NCBI RefSeq assembly: GCF_040412425.1
Contig: NC_089783.1
Coordinates: forward strand, 42,816,125 to 42,880,124
DNA: 64,000 nucleotides
Direction of reading: 5' to 3'
Source: Macrobrachium rosenbergii
Lineage: Eukaryota; Arthropoda; Malacostraca; Decapoda; Palaemonidae
Part shown: in pieces, positions 47,151 through 59,847 of the stretch
Layout of the letters: each line of letters opens with the position of its first letter
Numbering within the stretch: position 1 is the first letter of the stretch
Notes under the pieces: model-generated
Told to the model about the DNA's origin: nothing
What the model saw: the letters and a program-made list of their open reading frames with translations, nothing else
The model's database searches: none
Position numbers and translations under genes: made by a program

Positions 47151-48432
47151 GAAAATCTCCAATGTAAACTTATAGTCTAAGAGACTAGGTCAACAGAGCA
47201 AAACGCAGCTTTTTCCGGAAATGGCCAAGGCGTTTCCCTCACGTAGAATCGATCTCGGATACCTTTGGTGGCTAGGCAAGGTTGGAACCACAGCCACGGC
47301 GCCTATACAGTGTTAGATGATGGCTTATCTGCCTTTCAAGTAGATATAGATGAACTCTCAAAAGAATTCCAGGCAAAATAGGACAATTTCGGATAAACTG
47401 CATTCCCAAGGTTCATCACCTTATGAAATAGACCATAGCATAGTACGTACAGACAATGTAGGCTATCCTTAAATGCTTATTCAGGATGTAACGTCTTACT
47501 TAGCCTGCTAAAACTATAGGTATCACTGAAAGGGTGGAAATATTCGAGATAAGATCAAGCGTCTTTTATAATAAATTGCTCACCGCTGCATGTATGAAAT
47601 TAATGTACATGATGCGAATGCAAACCGCCTATTTTAACAAAATTATTGCTTTCCTGGAATCAGGACCGATTAGAAAATATTCCAACCAATTCTCTGAACA
47701 GGATAATTTTTGCGCAATTTCCTGAAAATTCTCACAACTATGTCAATTATATACAAAATAGAAATTACTCAATAAATAACACAACAGCGAACCCTGAATA
47801 ATTCCCATTGACACAAATCGTTATGGAGTCTAATGAATGCAATGAAATAATTATGGTTAAATAAATAACGATACAGCAACCAAGTGTCATCCATATCCTG
47901 AAAATACCTGTTCACTGTCTTCATTCACTGACTTCTCGTGATGTTTATCCCAGAATGGTGGTATCATTATTATTGTCTGTAGGGACCCAGAGTAGTCCCT
48001 CTTTAATTATCACACTATATGTACTCACATTTTAGGGTTTAAAAGCACACTAATATTAACTTCTTGATCCTAAGAGATGGTACACTGAGACTGTAGGTTC
48101 CCTTCACTCTACCCCGACCTTTACGATAACCAGACTGAGTATCGAAGCATTGGCATTGTGGCCAGTCAGTGTAGAGTTGCCAGCGTATAATAAAGACTGT
48201 TTATTTTCACACCCACAAGGAAGATGAGTTAATGTAAGTCAGTCATAATGGAATAGCGTTCTGGCACTTGCGGCAACATGTAATTGTATCCTGAAATAAA
48301 CGAATAAAGAGCTGGTTTCCTGATTCTTGTAAAAAAATTCAAGGTTTGCCGAGAACTCTGCACCACTGCAATTACAGTAGGCTACCTTTGCAAGTTTTGT
48401 GCCCCAACACCAGTCGGTTGCGTTCTCTCATG
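47151..48432. other. Intergenic stretch, no gene seen
   Basis: AT-rich DNA with short ORFs only. Nothing recognised. Confidence 0.5.
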
Positions 48433-48718
<286 letters not shown>

Positions 48719-48797
48719 AGAGACTCATTAAAAGAAATGAAGAAATGTTATTAAGTCTCTTCTCGGAGGACAATGGGAGAAGGTGCTACAAATGCAC

Positions 48798-49046
48798 TAT
48801 TTATATGGGGTCGAATAGTGTTTACAATGAACCAGTTTAAGGAAAACAATTTTCATTTTCGGTTTAAGGCGTTCCAACCTGATTTGCTTTCCTCTGGAAG
48901 AAAACAAATCGGGCTGGAATGCCTTAAACCAGTTCTATCCAAGGCCGATTCAACCTCCTTGGTTCTATCTAAACACCAGACATTCTAACCAGTTTTATTT
49001 TCCTTAAACCGGTTCAGTCTGAACACTATTTGACCCCATGCAAATA
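48798..49046. mobile_element. Second nested fold-back element
   Basis: The outer inverted repeat pairs tatttatatggggtcgaata with tatttgcatggggtcaaata (reverse complement), continuing gtgtt...gaacc(a/g)gtttaaggaaaa. The inner inverted repeat pairs ggtttaaggcgttccaacct with ggtttaaggcattccagccc. About 250 bp, no coding capacity. Confidence 0.75.
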
Positions 49047-49934
49047 TTGCCTCGCTATACCCTTCCCCAATTTTCCACAGAGACGAGGGTCGATGTATAG
49101 TGGCCGAAATGTTGTGGCTTATTAGAATTTCTTTGCTTCTTTTATGAAAATATTAGGCTGAACGATTATATTACAGTAAATATTAACACACACACACATA
49201 CACACAAACACACACACATGTATATATATATAAACATAATTCTGTGTGACAACACAAACACGCACGCATACACATGCACACACGCATTTATAAAAATAAA
49301 AAACATATCTACATAGAATGTAAAACAATTTTCCTAGTAGACAGGAAACATATCATAGCACAAGTCCACATACAGTTTGAACAGTGACTATGAAAACCCA
49401 AGTAACAGGCAATAACGAAGAAGAATCACTAGAGAATGTAAAAAAAAAATTGCTATTTTCTTTATAATCAAAAGCTTATAAATAACTTTTCTCTAACGAG
49501 TAGGCGGCATTTCCGGAAAACAGACTCATGTAAATGCGCAATACTTCATTTCATATATTAACGGAGGGTTTTCTTTTTTTTCTCTGATACATCACGTCGA
49601 GAGACGACCGGACGAAAAATTAAAGCGATACATAACTGATTACATCACATCCATTCTTTTCTAATGAAATCGGTCAGTTTCTATCTGAGCCAAAGTTTCA
49701 TTCCTAGTATGACGCAATTTAATCATATAAAAACCGAGGTCTGAAGAAGAACCCGCTTGAGAGTTGACAGCCGGTGGGACGGCGCACAGTAATAGGCTCG
49801 GGAATCCCAGGTGAGGGGTTTCCTAGGAGACTGCGCTAGTCTGCAGCAAGAAACGGTTTTCCCCAAGGATTATAACATATAGATTTCTGGAATTTTATTT
49901 TTTTACGATAATACCCTTATTCAGTTTCCTGCAT

Positions 49935-49938
<4 letters not shown>

Positions 49939-50017
<79 letters not shown>

Positions 50018-50019
50018 AT
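49939..50019. repeat. (AT)n microsatellite
   Basis: About 80 bp of AT, slightly interrupted at its right end. Confidence 0.96.
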
Positions 50020-52247
50020 TCTGGGAGTGGATCTATGGCGGCAATGACTCGTCCCAGCTGCAAATCAGACGACAGAAGGGATACAAACAATAAGGAAATA
50101 CAAAAACTGTAATGTGCTCTATGGACATTTAAGCCGTATCTGTACATAAGCAGCTATGATACAGGGTATTAAATCATAAATGATAACATTAAACTGGCCC
50201 ATTTGTTGGACGTAATTAAGGTCGATGGGGCTGCCTCTGAAAGTGAACTTGGTTGATAAAATGAAAATAGTGGTTCTAAGGCTGGTGATTTTTTTTTTTT
50301 TACGAGGATGAAGAAAAACATACGACTAAAGAAAAACCAACAAGTGTCAGTAAATGATCTGACGTTCTAAAATATAAAGGCGGCATTCAAACTTCTTAGC
50401 GATTGAATATGGGAGAATAAATTGGGAAATTTTTATAAAAATGGGCTTGAGGATTTTAAAGAGCTTAATGATAACTGGAACAGAAAGTAAATAAGTAATT
50501 GATGGTAACAGCAGGTATATTGTTTTTAGTCTACATTTTCATTGTCATTTTTAGGGTTGGTCTTGTACCTCTGTGCAGATAGCGTCATTGCAGGTACTGT
50601 ATACAATGCTAATGTTCGCTACACAGAAAATAAGGACGGATTTTTAATTCTAACTTTGCCTCTTGGATTATATTCATTTTCGTTCATTCTTGTCAGCATG
50701 AACTCTTTATATCTTTTTGTAAATAAGCGGGCAACACGATATAGAACGTTATAAATGCGAATTAAAAATTGCGCAAGTCATTCCATGGTTACAAAAACTA
50801 TCAATAATATAAAAGCATAATAAAAATTAAAGCATAAAAATTTCATCTCAAGAGGGGTAGTTACAAAGATGTTACTTTGTGCTGGACTAACTGTTGGAAC
50901 CCGAGCAACTGACGGGGACAAAAAAAGGATGGCTAAGATAAATCAATGACAAAACACAACCTTAATAATCTGCAGAAAAAGAAAACATAGGAGAAGAAAC
51001 CTGATATAACACTGAAAAACAATGCTGATCAATAGGGCTAGATTAGGCACATTAGAATTAAAAAACGATAGCAATTGGTTAGAGGGGGAAGATACAAAAT
51101 GCTTGTACTTTGAAGGAAGTAAGCGAAAACTTGGAACATTTTTCACTTTCCTGCCCAGCATATAGTGACATTTGAGATAGATACGGATTCGTGCAGCAGC
51201 CATATCAGGAAAATAAAGAGGAACTGATAGCTAACATCCTTCTTTTTGCAGATCTATGGAAAGAATAAATTGAAAATAGTTGGCAATTTGTAAAAAAAAT
51301 ATGTGGTATTACAGAGACAATAAACTCCTACAAACACAAACATACGAGGAATCAAACGAGTAAGGGAGCCGTTTCATACGGCAATTCTGTCTACTACTAC
51401 TACTATTACTAACCCCAATAATTGTCATTTAGCAAATTGGTAAATTAAACCCCTATTATTCTAGAGGCCACTACGTTGATATTTGTAGTTTTAATAAGCA
51501 TTTCACATTTGCAGTTATTCAGGTAAGTTGAATGTGTACAAGATAGTGTTACAAGGGAAATAAACGAATGAAAGCAAATTGGGTATTTGCCATACCCCGC
51601 CAGGCAGTAGGGATACTTTTAGCCTACCCAGGGTATTTACCGTCGACTAGCCCACCCCTAAAACTTCACTGAGTTATTATTAAATAAGTAGCATAGCATA
51701 ACAGCTATAAACTCATTTGCTTATTACAACAGTAAAATAATTTCTCAAACGCCATATGTTTCCATGTGTGTCTTCCATTTCAGTTGTACCCTTTGCTACT
51801 AGGAATTAGTAGGCTATTTATGACCATTAGGTTAGGTATTTTGAGTGAAATTGAAAACGGTATTTCCAAGTAAGAGTCCGCACGGACTAGCCTATTACCT
51901 TGGAAATGGAATTTTCCTGTACATTTAGTGTTGCTGATGAAGGAGTTCGTGTTGTTTATTGTCGGTCAGTTATTATTAACCTCATAACCTATCTACCCAA
52001 CATGGTTGGAGACCTTTTGGGAATCTTGGGTTTTGGAAGCGTTGGGAGTTATACTGGACCGCCACATTGTTGTTATGGAACTGTTCCACGCGTTTGCAAG
52101 TTGTCAGGGAGCCATATGTTTAAGAAGGGGTTGGCTAAGGAAACTTGTTATAAAAGGAACTATACTAACTTAACGTACCCTAGCAGGCAGTTTTACTTGG
52201 ACTGTAACAACTTGGTGGAAAAATGCCAAAGGAACTAGGTAAACATC
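50020..52247. other. Intergenic stretch, no gene supported
   Basis: An ORF of 112 codons at 51900-52238 on the plus strand (VGDLLGILGFGSVGSYTGPP) matches no family I recognise. Untranslated 5' exons of EIF2B3 may lie here or up to 54067. Confidence 0.4.
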
Positions 52248-52320
52248 AATAGGCAGGGTACAATACAGCTGGGGCCAAAGGGTTGCTGCAAAGAACTCTT
52301 GCAAGAAACTCCCTAAGGGG
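52248..52320 (+). repeat. SINE-like repeat fragment (copy 8)
   Basis: Only the 'ggggccaaagggttgctgcaaagaac' part and a degraded tail 'ccctaaggggta' remain. Confidence 0.5.
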
Positions 52321-54067
52321 TAATATCTTTGTGTTTAGGTATATTAGGAGGAACAAGATTGCATGATAGTTCCTGAGTTTCTGATATTTTTTTAAAATTT
52401 TAGTAAAAGTTAATGGTATTGGAGTTTTATTGATTTGTTTTTTAGTGTTCTTGATATGCATAATACAAAATCATCGTAAAAATAGCAAATATACTGTTAC
52501 TATTTACTGACAAATGATTTCTTTATTTGTAAGTTCTTTCTATTTATTAAAATGTTATTGTGAACTCTGATCATAATTTTTTGGTACTTGTGGAGTGTGG
52601 TAAAGTATGGGTTAGCTTAGTGTACTTTGAAATGCCTTTTGGTTTTTCATCTGGAAATGTGGGCACGTGGACAAGTCTGAAACAAGATTGGTTCTTTATT
52701 TCTGAGTGTCGCCAATTAAGTGGATTTTGGAATTCTGGCATTGCTTGAAAGAACCTGCTTCAACACTTAGTCATGGTTCCTTTGGTGCTAACACAGCATA
52801 ACTTCAGTTTCTTGAATTATTTTGGCAAATTTTATTTTTTCAAGTGTTTTGAATGCTTGTGATATTCATATTAGTAACAGATTAGTAGTTTAGACACTGG
52901 AACTTCTTTTGTCCTACAGAACTTCAGCAGAAACCTGGGGTCTTCGGATGGGGGTAAATATAAAAAAAAAGTGAAGTACAAGGATCTATTCTAACATTCC
53001 TTTGAAACTAATGCAAGTTATAATTTTGATTAAGATAAGGTTTAAATATTTTTTAAGTTACACCACTCACTCTTTAAGAACCTGGTAACCTTGACTATGC
53101 TAAGTGGGGATCCAGGGGACAAAGCTCCCCCCCCCAGCCAGGTAAGGACTTGGCATCTCAAGTGTGATTGGGTTAGGTCTCAGTCTCAGCTGGTGTCCTA
53201 GGTTAGGTTAGGTGTGGTTGTGTTATGTTGCAATCCTATTACTGTACTGAAGTTATTTTAATTATTATACCAAAGATTAGGTTAGGTGGGGGTTTGGGGG
53301 CAAAGCTTCCCCTCTGCCAGGTATGGACCCAGCGCCTTAGGTTAAATTACGTTAAATACATCCTTGTATTTCACTAGTTTCGTGTTTTCCCCAACCCAAA
53401 AAAGACCACTTTCCCAGAGTGGTCCCCATAATTGTAAGATGTAAGGGTGGGTCGGAGGCTCAGTACAGATCTCTAAAACTATGAATTTGCTACTGAAATG
53501 TAAATCACATATTAAAATACAGGTAATTCATATTTTCAATTTCAGAGTGTAATTATGGTTTAAGGTAAAAATTTTCATAATTTCTTATCCTTTGTGAGAG
53601 GTATCATGGGTTAATCCAATGAAAGCTACTTTTTTCCCTTACCATTATTCTTGATTAATAATATCAGTGTCCCCCACTATCACTGGTTTTTCTAGAAAGT
53701 ATGATTTTACTTATTCTTGAGAAATATGAGTGTCCCCCACTATCACTGGTTTTTCTAGAAAGTATGATTTAGTTTCCTCAGGAAACAGTAGAAACGGAGA
53801 ACTAATGAGTAAGATAAAGCCTGTGAGTGGATGATGTTAAATAATGGAGACAGCCTAATTTATTGCTCAAAACTCACAGCTTACTGCTCTTAGCCATGAA
53901 GTTATAGTCCTACTATTTGGCTGAAAGATTTTTAGAAAAAAAATGGAAAAAAATGATACAGAGCAAGATGTTGCTTTTCATTGTGCAGTCTTATATTTTC
54001 TGGAGATATGTGGAATAAAATGTTAAATTATACAGCATACTACTTAAATTCTTTGTTTGCCTTTCAG
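52321..54067. other. Region upstream of EIF2B3 coding start, probably 5' intron
   Basis: The ATG-bearing exon of EIF2B3 begins after a splice acceptor, so this stretch should contain at least one non-coding exon and an intron. It also holds a 'gttaggttaggtgtgg' GC-rich repeat patch (53090-53460) and a 42-bp direct duplication at 53666-53770. Confidence 0.5.
53666..53770 (+). repeat. Direct duplication, 42-bp unit
   Basis: Two identical copies of a 42-bp unit starting agtgtcccccactatcactg (53666-53707 and 53729-53770), period 63 bp. Confidence 0.9.
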
Positions 54068-54227
54068 AGCAAAATGCGGTTGGAAGCACAAGCTATTGTC
54101 TTAGCTGCAGGCCCAGGAATGAGAATGACCACCTTAACAAATCACAATCCCAAGTGCCTGTTGGCTCTGGGAACACTTCCGATGGTTTGCTATCCTTTGC
54201 ATCTTTTACAGGAAGCTGGTTTTTTAG
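54068..54227 (+). CDS. EIF2B3: EIF2B3 coding exon 1
   Basis: Acceptor TGCCTTTCAG, then agcaaaATGCGG; donor TTAG|GTAAAA. Six untranslated bases, then 51 codons plus one base with the NTP-transferase-like start and PKCLLALG. Confidence 0.9.
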
Positions 54228-57200
54228 GTAAAATCTTTGGAAGTTTTCGGTATTCTTGTTTACTTTCTCATAAAGATAAGTAATCTACTTATTAACTGGT
54301 GGTGCATATTAATTTTAGATCCAGTGAGCTTAGTCTGCCTTTAATAGTTCAGTAGTTTGCCCAGAAATTTATTTTAAATGTTCCTATGAGGAAACAAACC
54401 TCCATTCATATCTTCATTTTATAGATGTAAAGTAGGCAAGGCAAAGTCATGCAGAAGCAGGACTTTAGTTAATCTTCACCAAGACCCATCATACCCACTT
54501 TTGTATCAAATATGAGCACATTGTAATTAATTTCTATGAAGTTTAGTGACCAAGAGGGCCATGTAGAAGTTGGCAAGCACATCCTATGCAACTCAGTGTC
54601 TAAAAGATACCACCACAGGTTTATCAAAATTACTGGTGTACATTACCATCTTTGTGGGTTGCCAATCAAATAAAGTGGTATGGAAAATATGTAGTATCAT
54701 CTCCATATCAAATCAGCATAAAGGAATAAAAGGTTTGTCATGGCTCGATGTATACAGAAATAGAAGTTATTCATATTATTCATAAACTCTAGTCTTCTGT
54801 TTTAACTGCTAGAACTGATCCCCTTCCAGCCCTTTAGAATGGCATGCTAAGGGTGATAGCTCTAGTTCACTGAGTCTTTGAAAGGTTTTTTCTGAGGTAG
54901 TATGGAGGGGGTTTCACCCTAGTGGTGTGGGGTTGTTAGCCAATAGAGATTCATTAAAAGTGAGATACAAGGATGGTATTTGTTGAGCATGAAGCCTAAT
55001 TTTCAGTGTATTTCAGAGGCAACAGTGGTTGTGAGTAGTGGCGCAGAACAGAGGATGAGGAAATTGGTAGAACAGTATGATCTGAAGTTAAACCTGGACA
55101 TAACAACTGTGAACACAGCTGATGATCCTGGGACTGCTGATTCACTGAGACACATTTCAGCAAAAATTAAAGTAAGTTCCTTTTTGCAGTGGCACTTAAA
55201 CCTGGCAGACTTCTGTACTTATCAGCTACTGTACATTATTATGATGATTTTTTTGCCAGGCTACCCTTTTAGATGATAAAGTTTTGGATAAATCTCTTAA
55301 ATTAAATGTTAAGTGTGGTGTATACTGGTTAGTTTAGGTCCGTTATTATCTCAGGGCTTATTTCCACTGGCAATACTGAGCTTTTAGCTTATGGTCCTGT
55401 TATATATGGATACAATGGCTCTAGTGTCATTCCTGTTGGTTTCACAGTTTTTTAATGTAAGAGCCTGTGTATAACTTACAGGTAAGATTTGCTAGTTAGC
55501 ATATATTGCCAGATGAGATCAGTGTTTTGTAACTTAAGTGTTATTTATTTTCCATAAAATAAATGTTTTTTGGGGTTTTTTGTGAGGTAGCCAATGTATG
55601 TTAATTTACTTTACATATGTTAACAAAAACCTGGCACTTTATTGATAAAAATCAGTAAAACTTTTATTGGAATGAATACAAGTTTGGTAAAAAACAAATA
55701 ACTTCATTTGACAAAATATCCCAACAAGCAAACCTCTTGTGTAAGTTATTCACAGACTCTTAAATTGCAAAAATGTAAAACCAGTAAGAAAAAGACTAAA
55801 GACATCATATTTTTATAAAACAGAACCACAGGCTAAAAGCTCAGTCCTGCAAAGTGAAAATAATTAAGTTCTGTATTTACAGAAACAGATGAAAATTTGA
55901 TGGTGGTAAATCACAGTTCATCTGAAAGTTATTCACTAGAAAACCATTTTATTAGCAGTGTTAGTACAAACTCAGTACCAGAGAAATCACTAATAATCAA
56001 AGAATTAATTAAATTTGGGAGACTTCAGGTTCCTTTTCTTTTTCTGGTGGATAATATATTTGGGGATTTCTCATAACCCATGATGTGGCCATGTAAAAGT
56101 AATTTGTTTTAAGATGAAACAAATTGAGTACTGCATAACATTTTGGTGTTGATCTTGTATAGGTTAATATAGGTAAGATTATTATTTTTCAGTTAAAAGT
56201 AACTGGTTAAATATGTATTCTTCACAAGTTTTACCTTTGATTTCAGCATAATGTTGATGATGTTGTTATCATCACAAGTGACTTGGTTAGTGATGTAAAG
56301 CTCCAGTCCATCTTAAATCAGCACAGGGCTCGTGGAGCTGCATTGACAATGTTAACTGCTAATCAGCATGTAGATTTCTTGAAAGCTACACCACCTGGGC
56401 CAAAATCAAAGCCTGCCTTAAGTAAGTTACCCTTACCTTACCTTGCAGTGTACAATACTACAGGCATACAGTGTACAGTAAGTGATTTTTACAATGGAAA
56501 GGTAATAATGTGAACTTTTATTACTCTTGACTATTTTGCATAAAAGTTTATTACATCTTCCAGTTTTGGGTGGAAAGATTCACATCTGTTGCATTGTATT
56601 ACCATGGGTATGTTCAAATGAGATACTTTCTGTTTTTGCTGTATAGCTGTTTTTCTTAGGTGTATTTGTCACCTTGATTTTATTATTATTTGTGTTATAT
56701 CATTCTGCAGGCAGTGATGTCATATGCACTGAGTCAGAAACTGGTCGGTTGATGTTTGCTGTGGCAGGTGGAGATTATGATGAGGTTCTCAGCTTGTCCG
56801 GCCGTGTCTTAAGCAATGCAAAATCACTTGATGTGTCAACATCTTTGACAGATTCCCACCTTTATATTATGAAAAGATGGGTTATTGAGTACATTTTGAG
56901 TAAAGAGTAAGGATGGCTTGGCTGCAAATTTTATTTAGCAGTTTTTAATACAATATTTGTTAAGTACAAGCAACAATGTTTTAATTTTAAATCTTTTAAA
57001 AAATAAGGTTTTTCTACTTACTAGACAATTTTGTGCTATTTTGATATTTATTAAATGATACTCTTGTAATATTGATAGGTATGTTTGCTGTCCATTAATA
57101 GGCTGTCACAAAAGTACAATGTTGCAGGTCACCTTGTGGAGAAATGGGTTCTTTGAAAGATGAAATCATTCCCCATCTTATATCCAGCCAATTTAGTAGT

Positions 57201-57234
57201 CCTCCAACCAAGGAAAGAAATACCAGAAAGTTAG
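54068..57234 (+). CDS. EIF2B3: EIF2B3: translation initiation factor eIF2B subunit gamma, N-terminal half (5 exons)
   Basis: eIF2B is the cytosolic guanine-nucleotide exchange factor for eIF2 and the target of the integrated stress response; gamma pairs with epsilon in the catalytic part. Coding exons: 54068-54227 (ATG at 54074), 55017-55171, 56247-56421, 56711-56906, 57128-57234. All junctions are GT-AG and phases agree (1,0,1,2,1). The product so far is about 260 residues: a nucleotidyltransferase-like fold starting IVLAAGPGMRMTTLT and PKCLLALGTLPMVCYPLHLL, then DDPGTADSLRHI, DDVVIITSDLVSDVKLQSIL, LTDSHLYIMKRWVIEYIL and LKDEIIPHLISSQFSS. These align in order with animal eIF2B gamma. The C-terminal left-handed beta-helix exons lie beyond the DIRS insertion or past the window. 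Confidence 0.92.
55017..55171 (+). CDS. EIF2B3: EIF2B3 coding exon 2
   Basis: Acceptor TGTATTTCAG, donor TTAAA|GTAAGT. Encodes EATVVVSSGAEQRMRKLVEQ and GTADSLRHISAKIK. Confidence 0.92.
56247..56421 (+). CDS. EIF2B3: EIF2B3 coding exon 3
   Basis: Acceptor TTTGATTTCAG, donor CCTTAA|GTAAGT. Encodes HNVDDVVIITSDLVSDVKLQ (the SDL core) and ends in a Lys/Pro-rich loop. The open frame runs on past the donor, but only this donor gives the phase needed by exon 4. Confidence 0.88.
56711..56906 (+). CDS. EIF2B3: EIF2B3 coding exon 4
   Basis: Acceptor CATTCTGCAG, donor AAAGA|GTAAGG. Encodes SDVICTESETGRLMFAVAGG, then SLTDSHLYIMKRWVIEYILS. Confidence 0.92.
57128..57234 (+). CDS. EIF2B3: EIF2B3 coding exon 5
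   Basis: Acceptor AATGTTGCAG, donor TTAG|GTGAGT. Encodes SPCGEMGSLKDEIIPHLISS QFSSPPTKERN, the end of the NTP-transferase-like domain and the start of the linker. The following intron contains the DIRS-like copy C. Confidence 0.88.
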
Positions 57235-57604
57235 GTGAGTAGATATATTTAAATTTCTGGAGCAAGTCTTCTATCTCTGGCCTTTGTTATACAGATGTTT
57301 GATAATTTAATTTTCATTTATGCAGTGTTCACCATGTAAGGTCAGTTAACAAAAGTTTATTTTTATATTCAAAAAGCTTATAATAATGATTTCTAGTGAA
57401 TGCCGAGTATTCAGGAATATTATCTTTGTTAACATCATTAACAAATGAGAGGTGCATAGCATTACATCCGATCTTAGGCAAGCACATCAGTCAGCTTTGA
57501 GCAGTCATAGTAGGGATACCATTTTACAATATCTTTTGATACTTTATACAGAGGCACATTCTATGAACTTTGGTTGAATAAACGTGATATGAAACCTCTA
57601 GTGG

Positions 57605-57752
57605 ATTATGAATTGTGAAATTTAGGCTGTAAAGTCCAGCACTGTGACACTTTGTCATCCAGTTCATAAAGACAGTGAAAAAGGGAGTCGAGTGGTAATG
57701 CCTCCAGTACACTGCATGAGGTGCACAGACAGCACTACCACTCTATGAGGGG
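57605..57752 (+). repeat. SINE-like repeat copy 9 (partial)
   Basis: Diverged 5' block (gtgaaatttaggctgtaaag) and 3' block (cagtacactgcatgaggtgc), middle deleted. EIF2B3 intron, sense orientation here. Confidence 0.7.
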
Positions 57753-58210
57753 AAGATTTTAGCTGCATCCTTCTTACCTAAATTGAGGTACAGACTAAAG
57801 ATAATTAATGAATTGCAGTAAAGCAAATGGTTGTTTTAAATTACATTAGTTTTTAATTTTTATATAAGCTGCTTACCAAGTAATTACATAGCTGTTAGTT
57901 TCTATTAACTGGCAGCTAGAGTTTTGAAATTCGTGGTAGCACTACTTTTGTTTTGGCTAGGCAAGTGACCCCACCCACTTTCAGGGTAAGAGAGGAACCA
58001 GCTTAGCAAACGAGCTCAGTATGTTTCTGCCGGCTGATGGCTGTGGTTACGGTGATTGGCAGCAGCGGTTTTTTGAAATTTCTCTTCTCTCCTGATCTTG
58101 GATCATTGGTGAAGTATTCACTTTATGGTAGCCTATTCGGCACAATTAGTTAGTGTCAGGTTTTCTATGAAGACTAGTATTACCGCATTTGACAATTATT
58201 TGGACTTTCT

Positions 58211-58489
58211 TTGACTCAGCTTGTTAGCATGTCTGACTCAGGCTCTCAAACTGTTAGGTATTGCAGTAAAGACTGCAATATGAGACTGATTAAAGCCTGT
58301 TATGACCCTCATACTCTCTCTACTTCTTACAGGGGTCAAGTTTGTTCCCCTGAATTGATCTGTAACGAGTGTGTCTCTTGGGATCCGAAAATGTGGAAGA
58401 CCTTGAGTAGTCATTTAATGAAATTAGACAGGAATAAAAAGAGAAAAGCAGCGGCTAGAGCTAGTAGTAAGAAGACTTTAGCTAGTTAG
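58211..58489 (+). pseudogene. DIRS-like gag N-terminal zinc-finger module (copy C)
   Basis: RYCSKDCNMRLIKACYDPHT, then GQVCSPELICNECVSWD and LMKLDRNKKRKAAARA. One finger Cys pair (C-x2-C before RGQ) is changed to STSYRG, so the module is damaged. A stop ends the frame at 58487-58489, and the gag linker resumes near 58929. Confidence 0.7.
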
Positions 58490-58928
58490 GTGTCGGCAAA
58501 ATCTTTGTCTGATAATTCTGATTCTTTATCCTTTGTTCCACCTGATGCCGTGTCTCAATCTGTACCAATTACTCCACACCCTGGTTTCCTTACTCCCGAT
58601 CCTGACCTCACATTACTAGCCATGAGTCGAGAATTAACCTTAAGTTTGGTTTACTCATTGACACGATGGAGAAAATTGGTGCTTCTGTTAAAGTCCTAAT
58701 GGACAAAGTGAATGTGAAAGGTGATAGTGAAGTGTTAGTGGAGGAGGTGGCTGTCCTGCCAATTCTCCTAGGCCAAGGTCCCTGGCAAACTCCCCTAAAC
58801 CTGGGAGGAGCCAAACTGGCAGCCCAAAGGAGGTTGGTGGGGTCTGCCCACAGGCAGTCGCCCCCTTAGTCGTACCTGTTGCCGATTCCCAGGTTACGAC
58901 AGAGCACCGTCGGAAAGGTGTCTGTGAA

Positions 58929-59822
58929 TTGGATCGTCTGTCCTCTAGTATTTCCAGCAGTGACTCCAGTCCGAGGCGCCAATGGCAAGGCGAATCTCGT
59001 CCTCTGAAGAGACGCGCCACTGATGCTTCTCAGCCTTCTGCTGTTCTGATTAAGAAGGCTAAAGAGGCTTCTCCAGAACGTCTTCCTTCCTGTAGCTTCT
59101 GGGACAGTCTGGAACGTTTCTCCCAGGATCAACCAGTGTTAGTGGGCCAAGTTCTACCTTCTAAGCACGCTACTTCTCGGAAGCACTCTTCGGCAGGACT
59201 TGCCGAGACAGATTGTGATGTCGGAATGTGCCAAACTCCTGTTCTTGCAGCACCTATACAATCTGCTTTTCCTGAATCTTCGTTGGCGGAGAAGTCGTCT
59301 GTGGTGCCAAGGTGCCCAGTGGCACCAGAGCTTCCTTCTCCAGTGGTTTATGATGCTTCTTCTGATGTGGCTCTCTCCGAGCGCCATTCGTCTGTTGTGC
59401 GTCCATCATCTTCTGAGCGCCTCTTTGCTGAGCGCTCTTTGGCTCCTGAGCGCCCGTCAGCTCCCGAGAGCTCATCAGGTCCTGAGCGCCCATTGGCTAC
59501 CAAGCACCCATTGGCTCCTGAGCGCCCACTGACTTCCGAGCGCCCATTGGCGCCCGTTCCCATCTTGCAGCAAGACGCTCCTTTGGCGCCCAAGGTTAAT
59601 TCCACTTCCAAGCCCCCGATTTCGTCCGTTTGTTTGGCAACGCCCATGTCTTCTTTGGTTCTACCTGCTCCGGCTACAACAGTTGTGCCTTCTGTTTTGG
59701 ATCCTTCTGTTCAGTCGATCCAACACAAATTGGACAATATCCTGGGCTTAATTCAGAAAGCCCCGTCAGTACCCAGCCCGTTGCGGATTTGTTGCCAATT
59801 TCTTCGGAGGAAGAGGAAGTAG
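58929..59822 (+). pseudogene. DIRS-like gag linker, Ser/Pro-rich with PERPLA repeats
   Basis: 297 codons with LPSCSFWDSLERFS (shared with copy B) and a tandem degenerate 'APERPLA/SERPLA' repeat at about 59390-59570. The frame is lost before PVADLLPISSEEEEVADPVS, which continues in another frame. Confidence 0.6.
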
Positions 59823-59847
59823 CGGACCCTGTTTCCCTTCCGTCGGT

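Noticed and set aside
51900..52238. 112-codon ORF as a host gene
   Set aside because: No family recognised and no splice context; could be chance.
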